DNA of 64,000 nucleotides from Candidatus Aminicenantota bacterium (GCA_020348385.1 CP070750.1:2858067-2922066), one strand, 5' to 3'; numbered from the stretch's first letter, positions 26,625-36,563 are shown. Notes: generated from the sequence alone by a model not told the origin. Program-made: numbers and translations.

Positions 26625-28874
26625 TTATTCCTCTACCTTTATCGTAACAGACGAACTCTTCAATCTGTTTTTCCCTTTGAAAGCGACAGCTCTGATCCGG
26701 TGAAGACCAGGCTTCATATTCCAGTACAGACTGAAAGGGGAAGGCACATCCCCGATCTTTTGGTTGCCAACCCACCATTCCACACTGTCGATCGATGTTT
26801 CATCGGGGATGTTTGTTTTGAGCTTGATCCTTTGGAATGACCGGCGGAGAATCGGGTCCATCTTAAAGACATCATTATCTAAAGGGAATGCGATTTCAAA
26901 TTCTTCTTCTCTGTTGAATGGAATACTTACTGGACTCTCTGTTTCTGTATGGAGGGAGCAAAATTCCTGCGGTTCTGATCCTTCGATAAAAATGTCCTCC
27001 ATGATCCCGGGACAATGTTCTGTGGCAAGATTTCCAGAAAGCGGACAGATTTTAACTTTTATCACATCCTCGGCTCTCGAGAAATTCACTTCCACATTTT
27101 TGCTTTCCAGGAGGAGCATGATGTCCTTGAAAAGCGGTCCACATCCGGTTACACCGGAAATGTTGAACATAGGAGTGGCGTCGAAATTTCCCACCCAAAC
27201 TCCGACAGTATACTTGGGTGTATATCCAACTGTCCAATTATCACGAAAATCTGCACTTGTCCCAGTTTTAACAGCACACTCGAATGGAAGATTTAAAGGT
27301 GAAAGGTAACCAAAAGCAGGGACTCGCGCATCCTTGTCGGCAAGAATGTCGGTGAGAAGATATGCAATCTGTGGAGAAAATATCCTGCGCGATATTTCTT
27401 GTCTGTCCCAAATGATTTCCCTCTCTTGTGTGTCAAAACATTTGAGAATGGATCGGTCTTCCACATAAATCCCTTCCCTTGCCAGGGCAGAGTAAGCTCT
27501 AGTCAGCTCCAAAAGTGTGACCTCTCCGTTTCCCAAGGTCAGACCCACCCCGTAGTGACTGGGGCTTTTGTCCAAGCTCTCGAAATCCATCATCTTAAGC
27601 CTTTGGAAGAGAAGGTCTGTTCCGAGCTTATCGAGAAGCGTAACGGCCGGGACATTGTAGGAACAGGCTAAAGCCTGGCGCAAACGCACCTTCCCGTGAA
27701 ATTTATTATCATAGTTGCGAGGTGAATAACTTCCATCCGGAGTCAGAAAATAATAATCCTTGTCCTCCAATAATTCCGCTGCTGTCATTCCCCTTTCTAG
27801 AGCTAGGCCGTATGTGAACGGTTTGAGGGTGGAGCCCGGTTGGCGGAGAGAAACAGCACCGTTGACCTGTCCATCATGGCGGTTGTTGAAAAAATCTTTG
27901 GAGCCGACCATGCTCAGTATCTCTCCAGTCGCATTGTCCATGATGATAACAGCGGCGTTGGTGATGCTTTTATTCTCCAAACTCTGTATGTGGTCGCCGA
28001 CCAGCTTCTCCACCTTCTCCTGAAGCGCATAGTCGCACGATGTTTGAATCCTGCTCAACATTCTTTTTTGAGACATAGGGATCTTTTGGAGGATGAAATC
28101 ACAGAAATGGGGGGCTCGGAAATTTTGTTTAGCTGGAATAAGTCTTAAAGATTCAGCTTTAGCCCTCTCCCACTTTGCTGAGGGGATATATCCTCGTATG
28201 AACATTTGATAAAGGATTTGTTCCTGTCTTTTTTTGGCCTGGGCGAAGTGGCTGTAAGGATTATGGGTGGAAGGTGATCGAGGGAGACCTGCCAGGAAAG
28301 CTCCCTCTGCCAAGCTAAGGTCTGCAGGAGACTTATCGAAGTAAAGTCGCGAGGCTGCGCCAATACCATAGGCTTGGTTTCCGTAATATATGCGATTTAG
28401 ATATTGGGTGAAAATGTTATCCTTGGATATGGTGCGTTCCATACGGATAGCAAGCCATATTTCATGCATCTTGGCAAACAGATTTCGACGTTTGCGGTAG
28501 ATATTCCGCACAACTTGCTGGGATATCGTGGACGCTCCCGAAACAACCTGTCCGCGCCGGATGTTTTGGAACAAAGCCCGGATAATGGCAAATGGATTGA
28601 TGCCTGGATGGAGATAGAAATACCGGTCTTCTGCTACCAATGTGGCTTTCAACAGATCGGTTGAGACCTCCTCCAGTGTGACCCAATGGCAATGTCCTCC
28701 CTCCTCTGACAGGATTTCTCTGAGAACAGTGTTTTTGCGGTCCACCAAAGAAAGGGAGACGACTGGGGCAGGTTTAAGTTTTCCCTTGGGAAAGGGAAGA
28801 TACAATGATGCAGAAAAAAGGATCGGAACGAACAATATTGTCATCAATACGATCTTTTTTACTTTTTCATTCAT
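26625..28874 (-). CDS. pbpC: penicillin-binding protein 1C
   Basis: A 749-residue bifunctional class A penicillin-binding protein. An N-terminal membrane anchor (residues 8-26) is followed by a glycosyltransferase domain with E82-D83-R-Y-F-Y-L-H-P-G and GASTISQQ (113-120). The transpeptidase domain has S348-T-L-K351, SYNVPA (S-x-N motif) and KTGTS. The last 100 residues form the PBP1C-specific C-terminal domain. It would polymerise and perhaps cross-link peptidoglycan in the periplasm. It lies 27 bases after the alpha-2-macroglobulin gene, the classic yfhM-pbpC arrangement. AGGA is found before the ATG. Confidence 0.95.
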   Translation of the reverse strand: MNEKVKKIVLMTILFVPILFSASLYLPFPKGKLKPAPVVSLSLVDRKNTVLREILSEEGGHCHWVTLEEVSTDLLKATLVAEDRYFYLHPGINPFAIIRALFQNIRRGQVVSGASTISQQVVRNIYRKRRNLFAKMHEIWLAIRMERTISKDNIFTQYLNRIYYGNQAYGIGAASRLYFDKSPADLSLAEGAFLAGLPRSPSTHNPYSHFAQAKKRQEQILYQMFIRGYIPSAKWERAKAESLRLIPAKQNFRAPHFCDFILQKIPMSQKRMLSRIQTSCDYALQEKVEKLVGDHIQSLENKSITNAAVIIMDNATGEILSMVGSKDFFNNRHDGQVNGAVSLRQPGSTLKPFTYGLALERGMTAAELLEDKDYYFLTPDGSYSPRNYDNKFHGKVRLRQALACSYNVPAVTLLDKLGTDLLFQRLKMMDFESLDKSPSHYGVGLTLGNGEVTLLELTRAYSALAREGIYVEDRSILKCFDTQEREIIWDRQEISRRIFSPQIAYLLTDILADKDARVPAFGYLSPLNLPFECAVKTGTSADFRDNWTVGYTPKYTVGVWVGNFDATPMFNISGVTGCGPLFKDIMLLLESKNVEVNFSRAEDVIKVKICPLSGNLATEHCPGIMEDIFIEGSEPQEFCSLHTETESPVSIPFNREEEFEIAFPLDNDVFKMDPILRRSFQRIKLKTNIPDETSIDSVEWWVGNQKIGDVPSPFSLYWNMKPGLHRIRAVAFKGKNRLKSSSVTIKVEE

Positions 28875-28901
28875 TACATTTCCTGCCCCGAATCATGCAG
28901 T

Positions 28902-31900
28902 CTATTTGATTATCTTCACGGTAAGTTCGCTGCTCCTCCCAAATACCTCCGGCGCATACATCTCTTCGATTTTAGTCCCGGGTGCCAAGAAGGTCCCATA
29001 GGTTAAGGCCCGGACAAGATAACGATGGGTGTGGATGCCGGGGGTTAAAGAATCGGCGAATAGGAGAACCCGGTCATCGTGCATCTCGATGTGGTTGAAA
29101 CCTTGCCACCACTTCCGCCATCCACTCGATCCCGAAATCATTTCCAGTTGTTTCTGTTGTTCCTCGCTTTCTGTCAGGAATGCGGGATTCACAGCCTCGA
29201 ACCCGGCGGGAAGGGGATCCTCCAGGGCCACGAACATGCTTTCCTGGGGCAAGATCACATTTAATGTCACTACGGCTAGTGTTCCTGCTGGGATGGATTC
29301 CAACGGCTTCCCATCCAGAGTCGTGATGTCTTTAACCACAGAGAATCCTTGGTCCATGGCCGCTAACTTCCTTTTTGGCGCATAACTCAATCTGGTCTGA
29401 TAATAGAGTCTTCCTTCGCCCTTTTTATCGATCTTCAGGGATACGGTTTTTCCTGGCGCCAGATCTGATAGATCGTGTACCTTCCTTCCCACCTTGTTTC
29501 TCATGTTGAACGATTCGTCCAGAAGATCTTTTCCTGCCAAAGAGACGGCAATTTTGAAGTCGGGCTCGATCCTTTCATACTTCCCATAGAATTCGCTCAA
29601 CGCATAAAAAGCATAAAAGTTGTCTTGGGTGGTCGCCCAAGTCCCTACTTTTCTCCTATCCACGAGCCAGCGAGCCACAGAAGAAATAAGGGGATTTTCT
29701 GCTCCCACATCCAGCAGACTTTGAAGGATGAGAGCGGATGTCCGGTTGTTCGAGGAGTATATCCAGCGGCCCTCCCTGCCTTCGTCGTCTTCAAAATGAG
29801 CAGCAGTTGGAGAGACTTTAGCCTTGTTCATCAATTCCTGGATGAGTGTGTTCTGGGCATTGATCGAACCTTTGCCTTTATTCAGGGCTTTAAGCAGGAG
29901 GGTTTTTCCGAAAAGCGACAGGGTTTCTCTTTCGACAAAGAGTTTCTCCGCATAGGAAGATTCGGGCTGGTTGAAAAGAGCAAGCGTGTAAAGGGCAAAA
30001 GCCTGGATGGTTTTCCAGGCTTTTTTGCCGTAGGGATAATTTTGTTTGTTAAGACGTCCCCGCATTATGTTTTTCAGGTAGGGTATGAGTCGATTTACAC
30101 TCTGCTCATCGACAGCAAAACCTGCTTCTTTGGCTTTTGCCAGTGCAAAAGCAGCATAACAGGAATTGAAGGGTGAATCGTGCGATGAGTCCTGCCATAG
30201 GCCAAAACCCCCGTTTCCTCTCTGGTATTCGGTGATCTCTTCAAGGTTTTTTTGCACATGATCCTTCATTTCAGCTCTAGAGAGTCTGCTCAGTTTAAAG
30301 TCAGATAATATGTCTTTTGCCACAATATATGGCAGGATGGAAGAAAGGCGCTGTTCGAGACAGAGGTAGGGATAATCTGTGAGGAAATCCACGCTTCCTC
30401 CGAGTCCGGATAACGCACTGGCCGAGGACAAAAAAGCGATCCTGCTCTCGTCGAGATAAACCTCATCGGGTATTCGGATCTTTTCCTCAGCGGATTCTGT
30501 GGTCTCTCCGTAAAGGGCCACGGTTTCTGTTGGTCTGGGCAGCTTCAACGGAAAGGATATTTGCAGACCATCGGTGTCCTCTCCCATCTGGGCCCGAAAT
30601 TCGACCTCCGCCTTTCCTGGCCGTTCCACCTTGAAGGAGAATAGGACTTCTTGGCTTTCTCCCGGAGCGAGAGAGATGTTTTGTGTATTGTTTTCCTTCG
30701 TTAATTGGAGTCCTTTGGCTTTACAGTCGAGGACGACGGTAGATTCTTGTGTGGTTTGGTTGTGGATGATCACGCCTCCCGAAAATGTGTCTCCGACCCT
30801 GGCAAACCGGGGAAGAGAGGCCTGGAGAAGGAGAGATTTTGTGACTTTGAAATGGTTTTCCGAACGCCCGAACTGGGAATCTTGGGTTTGAGCAACGGCC
30901 ATCACGCGGAAGGTAGTCAAGTTGTCCGGAAGCCGGAAGGTCACGTGCGCATTACCCTCCTCGTCTGTGTCGAGCGAGGGGTTCCAGTAAGCGGTGAACC
31001 GGAAATCTCCTCTCAACTCGATCTCGGAAAGGGATGGGGCAAAGCCTGCTTTCAACATTTCTCCCAAACCACCTGCCACATCTTCCCCTTTTTCGCTGAA
31101 GGTCAGTTGCTCCAGAACAAAGGGCCGTGAATCCGATGTGTTTACGGCCAAGGGTTTACGGCTGTAAAAATCGGAAAAGGGATCGGGAGTCTGATAACCG
31201 ATAAGATTCAGCACTCCTACATCCACAACAGCAAGCGCCAGATTAGCCCTGGTGCCGTTTCCGTTCCAATCTTCCACTTTTATTCCAAGGGTGACTTCCT
31301 CATTGGGTTTGTATGTTTGTGCCAGATCGAGGATTTCGACAGAAAGGCGCTTTTCTGACGGATCCACATTCAATCTGGCATATCCGAGCTTGAAAGAAGG
31401 TTTGCCCAGATCTTGGGTGTTGTCTGTGACTTTCGGGGTAGTCCGTCCTTGAACCAGAAGAACAGAAACATACACATTCGGGAGATATTCTGAATGTATC
31501 GGGATTGCGATTTGGCTGGAACTTCCGATGATCTCCCGTACTTCGGTGTGCAGTAGGAATTCCCTCTCCACGGTGATCAGAGCGTTAGCCCGCTCATAAG
31601 GGGATTTGACCAAAATCTTGGCCACGTCCCCGGGACGATAATTGGAACTGTCCGGGATCAATTCGAGGATGTCCTCGTCCTGTCTTTCCCACGGGATGTA
31701 GTCTGCTCCGGTGACGTAAAAATATGTCTTGGTGATAATCACGTTTCCCCTCCGGTCTTTCCCTTCTGCCTCGATAAGATAGAAGCCTGCCTTTTTGGGG
31801 AAGAAATCGACTTGTTGGGCTTCCATGGCAGTTTTAACTTTTTTTGTTTCGAGGACCGTGTCTTCAGTTTCGCTGATCCAGTGAAATCTTCCTCCGATTC

Positions 31901-34568
31901 CCGATTTTCTCACCGAGTTCCACTCCCTCTTGATGAGCTTCAGCTCGATTTTTTGTTCAGGTTTGACCTGTCCATTGGGATAAACAGTGATTGTCCGGAT
32001 GGTCAAACCTTCTCCCTTCGGCAGGAAGGACGTACTTGGCTGTAATCCGATGTAATATTCTCCCTTATGAACCATGGTTTGAATGCGGTTGGAAATGCTG
32101 CGCCTGCTCGGTCCTTGAACTGTGGCTTCGAGTGAGGCAAACACAGAATTCTTCTCCTCACCAGGTACCAGCTTAGCTGCTATTTTGAGCTTTCCATCGT
32201 TATCCAGTTCAGACTCTCCTGAGGAGAGAAGCCGGCTGTCTTCTTGTCCGTAACGTTCCCATCGGTCAATTTGATTGCCGAAAACAAAACCTTTATGTCC
32301 GGGCGGCGTATAATAGGCAGGATTGAGCCGCAAATGCCATGTTACTTTTTGCGATGTCATGGCTCCTCCGAACAAATAGCTCGCTCTCACATCAGCATCA
32401 TACATATCCCCGAAGACATAATCTTCTTGGGTCGACCGCAGATGTGCCTCGAATTCAGCGGGCCTAAAGGCTTCGATACGGAATGATGAATAAAGATAGG
32501 ATTCCCTCTCGCCCTTGCTAACGGGAGGAATGGTCACCTTGATCTGGTATGACCCGAGAGAAGCTTCCTCCGCAGTTTCCACATCCAGGTCAAATGAACT
32601 GTAGGTATCAAGGCCAATTTTTTTCTTCAGCTGACGTTTGTTGAAAGGATCCAGGACTTCACATTCCACATGGTCAATCCCGAGGATTTGCCACTCGCCC
32701 TTTTCCCGTTTCCGGATGATGCCCTTGATATGAACCGTTTCTCCTGCCCTATACAGGCCTCTTTCGCTGAAAACATAACCTTGGATCTCAACTGGTTTGG
32801 GATTCCACTCGAACGGGATATCGAACTGATAAGGGGCCAACCCCAAGTCCCATTCAGAGCTGATGAAAGCGAAGTCATCTCCTTTGGTGGCAAAAACCCA
32901 TTGTTGAGGCTGGGACCATTGGCTTTTGCTCTTGATCCCGAGGGCTTGCCACCCGGGTGATTCGACCGTTCCTGTTTTGTCGGTTTTTCCTTGCCAATAG
33001 ATTTTATTGTTGTCACCTCTGATCTCGATTGCGACTCCGTGTGCTGGTTGCCCCGATCGAAGATCGGTGGCCCAGATGAGATTGTTTTCAGGTGAGAACT
33101 TGGCTGTTAGACCCAGCTCTGTCACTTGAAGCATGGCTTTCGGATACCGGCTCCATTTGTCCTCGAGAAGTGTATCTACTTGAAGAAATAGGGTGCCGTG
33201 TTTTTCTTGGAGAAATTCTCTCAATCTAAGGGGAAAAACTTCCTTTTTGTTCCGAGAAATGGGAAGCTTAAGCTTTTTTTGAATGCCGAAAAAATTTTTT
33301 TTGTTTAATTTTTCGCTGGACCGAAAGATTTTTTGATCGGCTAGCAGAGGAAGAATATCTTCCTTGGACAAACAGGCTGCTTCGACCAAAATTTCCGGGG
33401 TATTGATAATGTACAGAGGATAATTCAAATCGCTGTAAGCTTCCACGACCCTGTGTCGAGTGTTCATAGAAAAGGAGGCTGGGTACGGGGCTGTGGCAAA
33501 CTTCCGATGGATGTCTTCGGGGATCGTATTCCCGAAGATATCCTGGAGTCCCGCATCTATCCTCAGCTTGTATTGGGTTTCAGGCTGGAGAGGAAGGTTG
33601 ATCCATAACGTTGAATCCGATTGCTCCCATTCTGCGTAATAATCGGGAATAGCTACTTCTGGTTCGAGATGGATTTTATTGACTAGTGAGTTGTAGGGGA
33701 CGGGATTGGAAAAGGAGAATTTCAGGGAGTCATGAGGGCTATGATTGTCTCCCGCACCAAACGAAGTAAATGAAAAAGTCGCATAGGTTTCAAACTGGAA
33801 CATGATGGATTTTTCCATCCCCAAAGTTCCCTGTCTTCCGGGAAGACCTTCGGTGATTTCCACGATGTATCGGGAATCCGGGAGGAGTCTTTCTTTTGGA
33901 AGGAGAAGCAGCGTGTATTCGGGTGGAGATTCGATCCCGTTTTCTTCCAGCTGTTCTTCACTGGGAATTTTGAGGGAAAATTCGACCGGAATTTCAGCGG
34001 TGTCCCTCCCTGTTTTCTTGAAGGAAAAATGAGATTTGGATTTTTGGATAGGCTGGTTGAATACCAACAGAATTTCTGTGTCGGGCTTCAACCATTTTTG
34101 TTCCTGGCGGGGGAAATGTTTGATGAGACGCGGGCGAAGGGTCTGGAATGTCCAGGAAAAACCTTCCCTCAAAATAAAACCATCGAGGGCTTTTGTGCCG
34201 GCAGGAATGGTCGCTCTGATGTCCGTTGCAAATGGAAAAAATTTATCCGGCGTGAAGGATAGGGTTTTAGTATTCAACCAGCGATATTTTCCTGAGAAGG
34301 AAGGTTCAATCCTTATCATTTCTGTGCCACGTCCCTCGGATAGGGCTTCCAGAGGAACAATGGGGTGATCGAAAATGACCACGAGAGAGTCATATTCATG
34401 GGGGGCTTCTGTGCTGCCCTGTGGACTGACATAGGTGACCGCCAATTCCCCTGATGGGGCCATTTCCGTCGGCAAAGGCTCCTTTTCTTTCTTAGATTTG
34501 CATCCTGTTGGGAAAACCTGAATAATCGAGATCAAAACGATAAAAAATATTGAAACCTTTTTTTTCAT
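28902..34568 (-). CDS. yfhM: bacterial alpha-2-macroglobulin (YfhM-like lipoprotein)
   Basis: An 1888-residue lipoprotein of the alpha-2-macroglobulin family. The start at 34568 gives a short signal with lipobox TGC near residue 23 and has AAAGG upstream; the longer frame to 34619 does not. Several Ig-like MG domains are followed by the bait/A2M region (WNPSLDTDEEGNAHVTFRLPDN segment), and the thioester motif C1403-L-E-Q1406 is intact, so covalent trapping of proteases is possible. An alpha-alpha toroid domain follows. Such proteins guard the periplasm against proteases and work with PBP1C, encoded next, which repairs peptidoglycan. It is about 250 residues longer than the E. coli protein. 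Confidence 0.95.
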   Translation of the reverse strand: MKKKVSIFFIVLISIIQVFPTGCKSKKEKEPLPTEMAPSGELAVTYVSPQGSTEAPHEYDSLVVIFDHPIVPLEALSEGRGTEMIRIEPSFSGKYRWLNTKTLSFTPDKFFPFATDIRATIPAGTKALDGFILREGFSWTFQTLRPRLIKHFPRQEQKWLKPDTEILLVFNQPIQKSKSHFSFKKTGRDTAEIPVEFSLKIPSEEQLEENGIESPPEYTLLLLPKERLLPDSRYIVEITEGLPGRQGTLGMEKSIMFQFETYATFSFTSFGAGDNHSPHDSLKFSFSNPVPYNSLVNKIHLEPEVAIPDYYAEWEQSDSTLWINLPLQPETQYKLRIDAGLQDIFGNTIPEDIHRKFATAPYPASFSMNTRHRVVEAYSDLNYPLYIINTPEILVEAACLSKEDILPLLADQKIFRSSEKLNKKNFFGIQKKLKLPISRNKKEVFPLRLREFLQEKHGTLFLQVDTLLEDKWSRYPKAMLQVTELGLTAKFSPENNLIWATDLRSGQPAHGVAIEIRGDNNKIYWQGKTDKTGTVESPGWQALGIKSKSQWSQPQQWVFATKGDDFAFISSEWDLGLAPYQFDIPFEWNPKPVEIQGYVFSERGLYRAGETVHIKGIIRKREKGEWQILGIDHVECEVLDPFNKRQLKKKIGLDTYSSFDLDVETAEEASLGSYQIKVTIPPVSKGERESYLYSSFRIEAFRPAEFEAHLRSTQEDYVFGDMYDADVRASYLFGGAMTSQKVTWHLRLNPAYYTPPGHKGFVFGNQIDRWERYGQEDSRLLSSGESELDNDGKLKIAAKLVPGEEKNSVFASLEATVQGPSRRSISNRIQTMVHKGEYYIGLQPSTSFLPKGEGLTIRTITVYPNGQVKPEQKIELKLIKREWNSVRKSGIGGRFHWISETEDTVLETKKVKTAMEAQQVDFFPKKAGFYLIEAEGKDRRGNVIITKTYFYVTGADYIPWERQDEDILELIPDSSNYRPGDVAKILVKSPYERANALITVEREFLLHTEVREIIGSSSQIAIPIHSEYLPNVYVSVLLVQGRTTPKVTDNTQDLGKPSFKLGYARLNVDPSEKRLSVEILDLAQTYKPNEEVTLGIKVEDWNGNGTRANLALAVVDVGVLNLIGYQTPDPFSDFYSRKPLAVNTSDSRPFVLEQLTFSEKGEDVAGGLGEMLKAGFAPSLSEIELRGDFRFTAYWNPSLDTDEEGNAHVTFRLPDNLTTFRVMAVAQTQDSQFGRSENHFKVTKSLLLQASLPRFARVGDTFSGGVIIHNQTTQESTVVLDCKAKGLQLTKENNTQNISLAPGESQEVLFSFKVERPGKAEVEFRAQMGEDTDGLQISFPLKLPRPTETVALYGETTESAEEKIRIPDEVYLDESRIAFLSSASALSGLGGSVDFLTDYPYLCLEQRLSSILPYIVAKDILSDFKLSRLSRAEMKDHVQKNLEEITEYQRGNGGFGLWQDSSHDSPFNSCYAAFALAKAKEAGFAVDEQSVNRLIPYLKNIMRGRLNKQNYPYGKKAWKTIQAFALYTLALFNQPESSYAEKLFVERETLSLFGKTLLLKALNKGKGSINAQNTLIQELMNKAKVSPTAAHFEDDEGREGRWIYSSNNRTSALILQSLLDVGAENPLISSVARWLVDRRKVGTWATTQDNFYAFYALSEFYGKYERIEPDFKIAVSLAGKDLLDESFNMRNKVGRKVHDLSDLAPGKTVSLKIDKKGEGRLYYQTRLSYAPKRKLAAMDQGFSVVKDITTLDGKPLESIPAGTLAVVTLNVILPQESMFVALEDPLPAGFEAVNPAFLTESEEQQKQLEMISGSSGWRKWWQGFNHIEMHDDRVLLFADSLTPGIHTHRYLVRALTYGTFLAPGTKIEEMYAPEVFGRSSELTVKIIK

Positions 34569-34624
34569 TTTTGTTGCCTTTGAATTTTTTGATAGGATGG
34601 AAAAAATGTTTTTCAACAATCAGA

Positions 34625-34653
34625 GGTATATCATACAGACACTCAGGAATCAA
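34625..34653 (-). promoter_or_regulatory. promoter of yfhM-pbpC
   Basis: Minus strand TTGATT (34648-34653), 17-base spacer, TATACC (34625-34630) preceded by TGA (extended -10), about 57 bases before the yfhM start. The open frame reaching 34619 would start at the predicted transcript start, supporting the shorter gene model. Confidence 0.45.
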
Positions 34654-34732
34654 TCGGAGATTCATCCACATGTGTTCCTTATTCATAAAATATTTTCTAA
34701 AAAATAAAGGTATATAGAATGAGGAGAAAGAA

Positions 34733-34912
34733 ATGATCCAACTCATCGAAAAAAATGATGCCACGCCGATCTGTCCCCACTGCAGCGCCCCGATCACTGC
34801 ACTTGCTTTCCGCGAACTTCGCGCTTTTTTAGGCAGACGTTATATTTATTTTTGTGCCCAGTGCAATAAAGTTTTAGGGATCTCTCACAGGAAAGGCTTT
34901 TGGATGGGGTAA
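34733..34912 (+). CDS. 59-residue zinc-ribbon mini-protein
   Basis: A very small gene with a strong ribosome site (GAGGAG, 34721-34726, six bases before the ATG). The 59-residue product has CPHC at 14-17 and CAQC at 41-44, a complete four-cysteine zinc knuckle, separated by a helical Arg-rich stretch and followed by a basic, aromatic tail. It resembles general zinc-ribbon proteins found near ribosomal or stress genes, but no specific family is recognised. It faces the truncated NTF2-like gene; the stem-loop GCTGAA-AAA-TTCAGC (34919-34933) lies between them. Confidence 0.65.
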   Translation: MIQLIEKNDATPICPHCSAPITALAFRELRAFLGRRYIYFCAQCNKVLGISHRKGFWMG

Positions 34913-34932
34913 TAAAGGGCTGAAAAATTCAG

Positions 34933-35130
34933 CTATTCGTGTTTTGCGATAATATCCTGTAAACGTGAATAGTCCGCATAGACCTGACAGAGTTTGATCC
35001 TGTTCTTTCCCTTGAATAGGTTGCCTTGTGCATCGATAAACACATGATCATCGGATATGAACTGGACAATCCCATCCACATCATGTAAATTAATACTTGC
35101 TATAAATTCCAAAACCACGTCTTTATTCAT
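34933..35130 (-). CDS. truncated NTF2/SnoaL-like fold protein
   Basis: A 65-residue product that matches only the first half of a SnoaL-like (nuclear transport factor 2 fold) protein: V-LEFIASINLHDVDGIVQFISDDHVFID-DAQGN is the typical helix-helix-strand start with the N-x-HD-x-x-x-x motif. Family members are about 110-140 residues, so the second half of the sheet is missing. Reading on after the stop does not give an obvious continuation. Either a decayed gene or a minimal version. The ATG at 35130 has AGAGGT upstream. Confidence 0.5.
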   Translation of the reverse strand: MNKDVVLEFIASINLHDVDGIVQFISDDHVFIDAQGNLFKGKNRIKLCQVYADYSRLQDIIAKHE

Positions 35131-35164
35131 CAAGAACCTCTCGTGGGGATTAAAATTCAGATTT

Positions 35165-35878
35165 TCATGTGGACGATTTATCTAGATTGAAAAATATCAC
35201 CAAAAAGGCCGAGGTGTCATACAGACCGTGAATCAGGATGGGAACCCACAGATTCCGGCCGCTTCCGAGATAAAAGAAAGCATACAGAAGCCCGACAATC
35301 CCGAGGAGTATGACACCGGATATACCTTGGTAGGTGTGACCGATGCCAAATAAGATAGAATTGATAAAACAGGCGAAAATCCAAGCTCCATTCCTGTTAC
35401 CCAAAACACGCGCGAGAGTATTCATCAGATAGCCTCGGAATATTAATTCCTCTCCGAATGCGGCCAGGGTCCAGACAATCAGGAGTCCGAAAATGAGGGC
35501 TGGGACATTTCCTCGCAACGCATCGAATTGACTCCTATCGACGGGTTTTCCTGTTAGGCGTATAACAATGGGCATGGTGATGATAAGCACGATATAAATA
35601 GTGATCAGGCCCCCGCAGGCTAGAAGGATGGTTTTGAGCCAACTCTTGGGTTTTTTAAGCCCGAATTCACGCCAGCTGCTTCGGCGTAGCCAAAGGACCG
35701 AGCGGATGAGGCCCAGGGCTAGAAGGATACTTAAGAGAGTGAGCAGAGCGCTTCCTGACTTATTACCTAACCACAATAGGATCCCTGAAATAAAAAATAT
35801 GAATACCAGGATTGTTAATTCTGTCCAAGGATTCCTATGGAACGATTTATGGGCAGTTTTTTCCTCGAAATCGGGCAT
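35165..35878 (-). CDS. CPBP family intramembrane metalloprotease
   Basis: A 237-residue membrane protein with about seven hydrophobic segments and the CAAX protease / bacteriocin-processing (Abi, CPBP) motifs: E143-E-x-x-x-R148 in motif 1 and H181 in FGIGH as motif 2. A third segment near the C-terminus (HGLYDTSAF) adds another His. Bacterial members cleave within the membrane or serve in bacteriocin immunity; the substrate is unknown. GAGG lies eight bases before the ATG. Confidence 0.9.
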   Translation of the reverse strand: MPDFEEKTAHKSFHRNPWTELTILVFIFFISGILLWLGNKSGSALLTLLSILLALGLIRSVLWLRRSSWREFGLKKPKSWLKTILLACGGLITIYIVLIITMPIVIRLTGKPVDRSQFDALRGNVPALIFGLLIVWTLAAFGEELIFRGYLMNTLARVLGNRNGAWIFACFINSILFGIGHTYQGISGVILLGIVGLLYAFFYLGSGRNLWVPILIHGLYDTSAFLVIFFNLDKSST

Positions 35879-36005
35879 CGGTTATTCCTCTACAATATTC
35901 TGACAGATTATGCAAGTTGAACCAGCCTGGTCCAGATGAAGATTTTGAGGATCGGTTTTTATGGAAAAAGGAAAGCAGCGTCGGCAATTTTTGTGTATAA
36001 TTCGG

Positions 36006-36335
36006 ATGAAAATGTTCTTTTTTATCGGTGGCGTGCAGCCCAAGACCATTCGCTTAGAAAAACAAGCTCGGCTCTGTCTTGCTTGCCAGCACTCAACGGC
36101 TTATCTCAAACGGGTCGATCATTATCTGAGTTTGTTTTTCATCCCCCTTTTTCCTGTCAAAAGAGGGACGCCTTTTTTTTCCTGCGATAATTGCGGCACA
36201 GTTTTTGATGAAAGAGGCATGGCTGTATACGATAGGCCTAAAGGAAGTTCCAGGGTTTGTCCCTATTGCGGCAGAGCCCTGGCCGAAGATTTCGATTATT
36301 GTCCCCGCTGCGGGAAAAAGATTACACCGTCATAA
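36006..36335 (+). CDS. zinc-ribbon protein with short membrane-like segment
   Basis: A 109-residue protein with several CxxC knuckles: CLAC early, CDNC, CPYC and CPRC. The segment FFFIGG-QPK at the start and FFIPLFPVKRG after the first knuckle match the zinc-ribbon family of the zinc_ribbon_15 type, followed by two more zinc-ribbon knuckles at the C-terminus. The start is uncertain: ATG at 36006 fits the family, an ATG at 36012 is possible, and an in-frame ATG at 35961 has GAGG upstream. A TATAAT at 35996-36001 would make a start at 36006 or 36012 almost leaderless. Its last 6 bases overlap the convergent gene. Confidence 0.65.
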   Translation: MKMFFFIGGVQPKTIRLEKQARLCLACQHSTAYLKRVDHYLSLFFIPLFPVKRGTPFFSCDNCGTVFDERGMAVYDRPKGSSRVCPYCGRALAEDFDYCPRCGKKITPS

Positions 36336-36563
36336 TAAACCCTGTTTCCGGATGAACAGGTAACATACCAGGCCAAAAATAATCCTTGCGGCATACACGA
36401 TCCATGCCACGTTTCCGAAGGATACGATAGCGGGGAGACCGAACAGAAGAATCGCTATTCCCAGTAAGGTCATTTTTCCTTTGAGCTCCGCTGATAGAAA
36501 AGCTAGCAAGAAAAAAACGAGCACAAGAAAATTGATGATCAGAGGGTAAGGATTCCGTAGCAT
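36330..36563 (-). CDS. small hydrophobic membrane protein
   Basis: A 77-residue protein with three hydrophobic stretches (about 8-24, 32-48 and 52-70) and a basic C-terminus, with no recognised family. There is no clear Shine-Dalgarno. Its stop overlaps the end of the convergent zinc-ribbon gene. Confidence 0.45.
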   Translation of the reverse strand: MLRNPYPLIINFLVLVFFLLAFLSAELKGKMTLLGIAILLFGLPAIVSFGNVAWIVYAARIIFGLVCYLFIRKQGLL

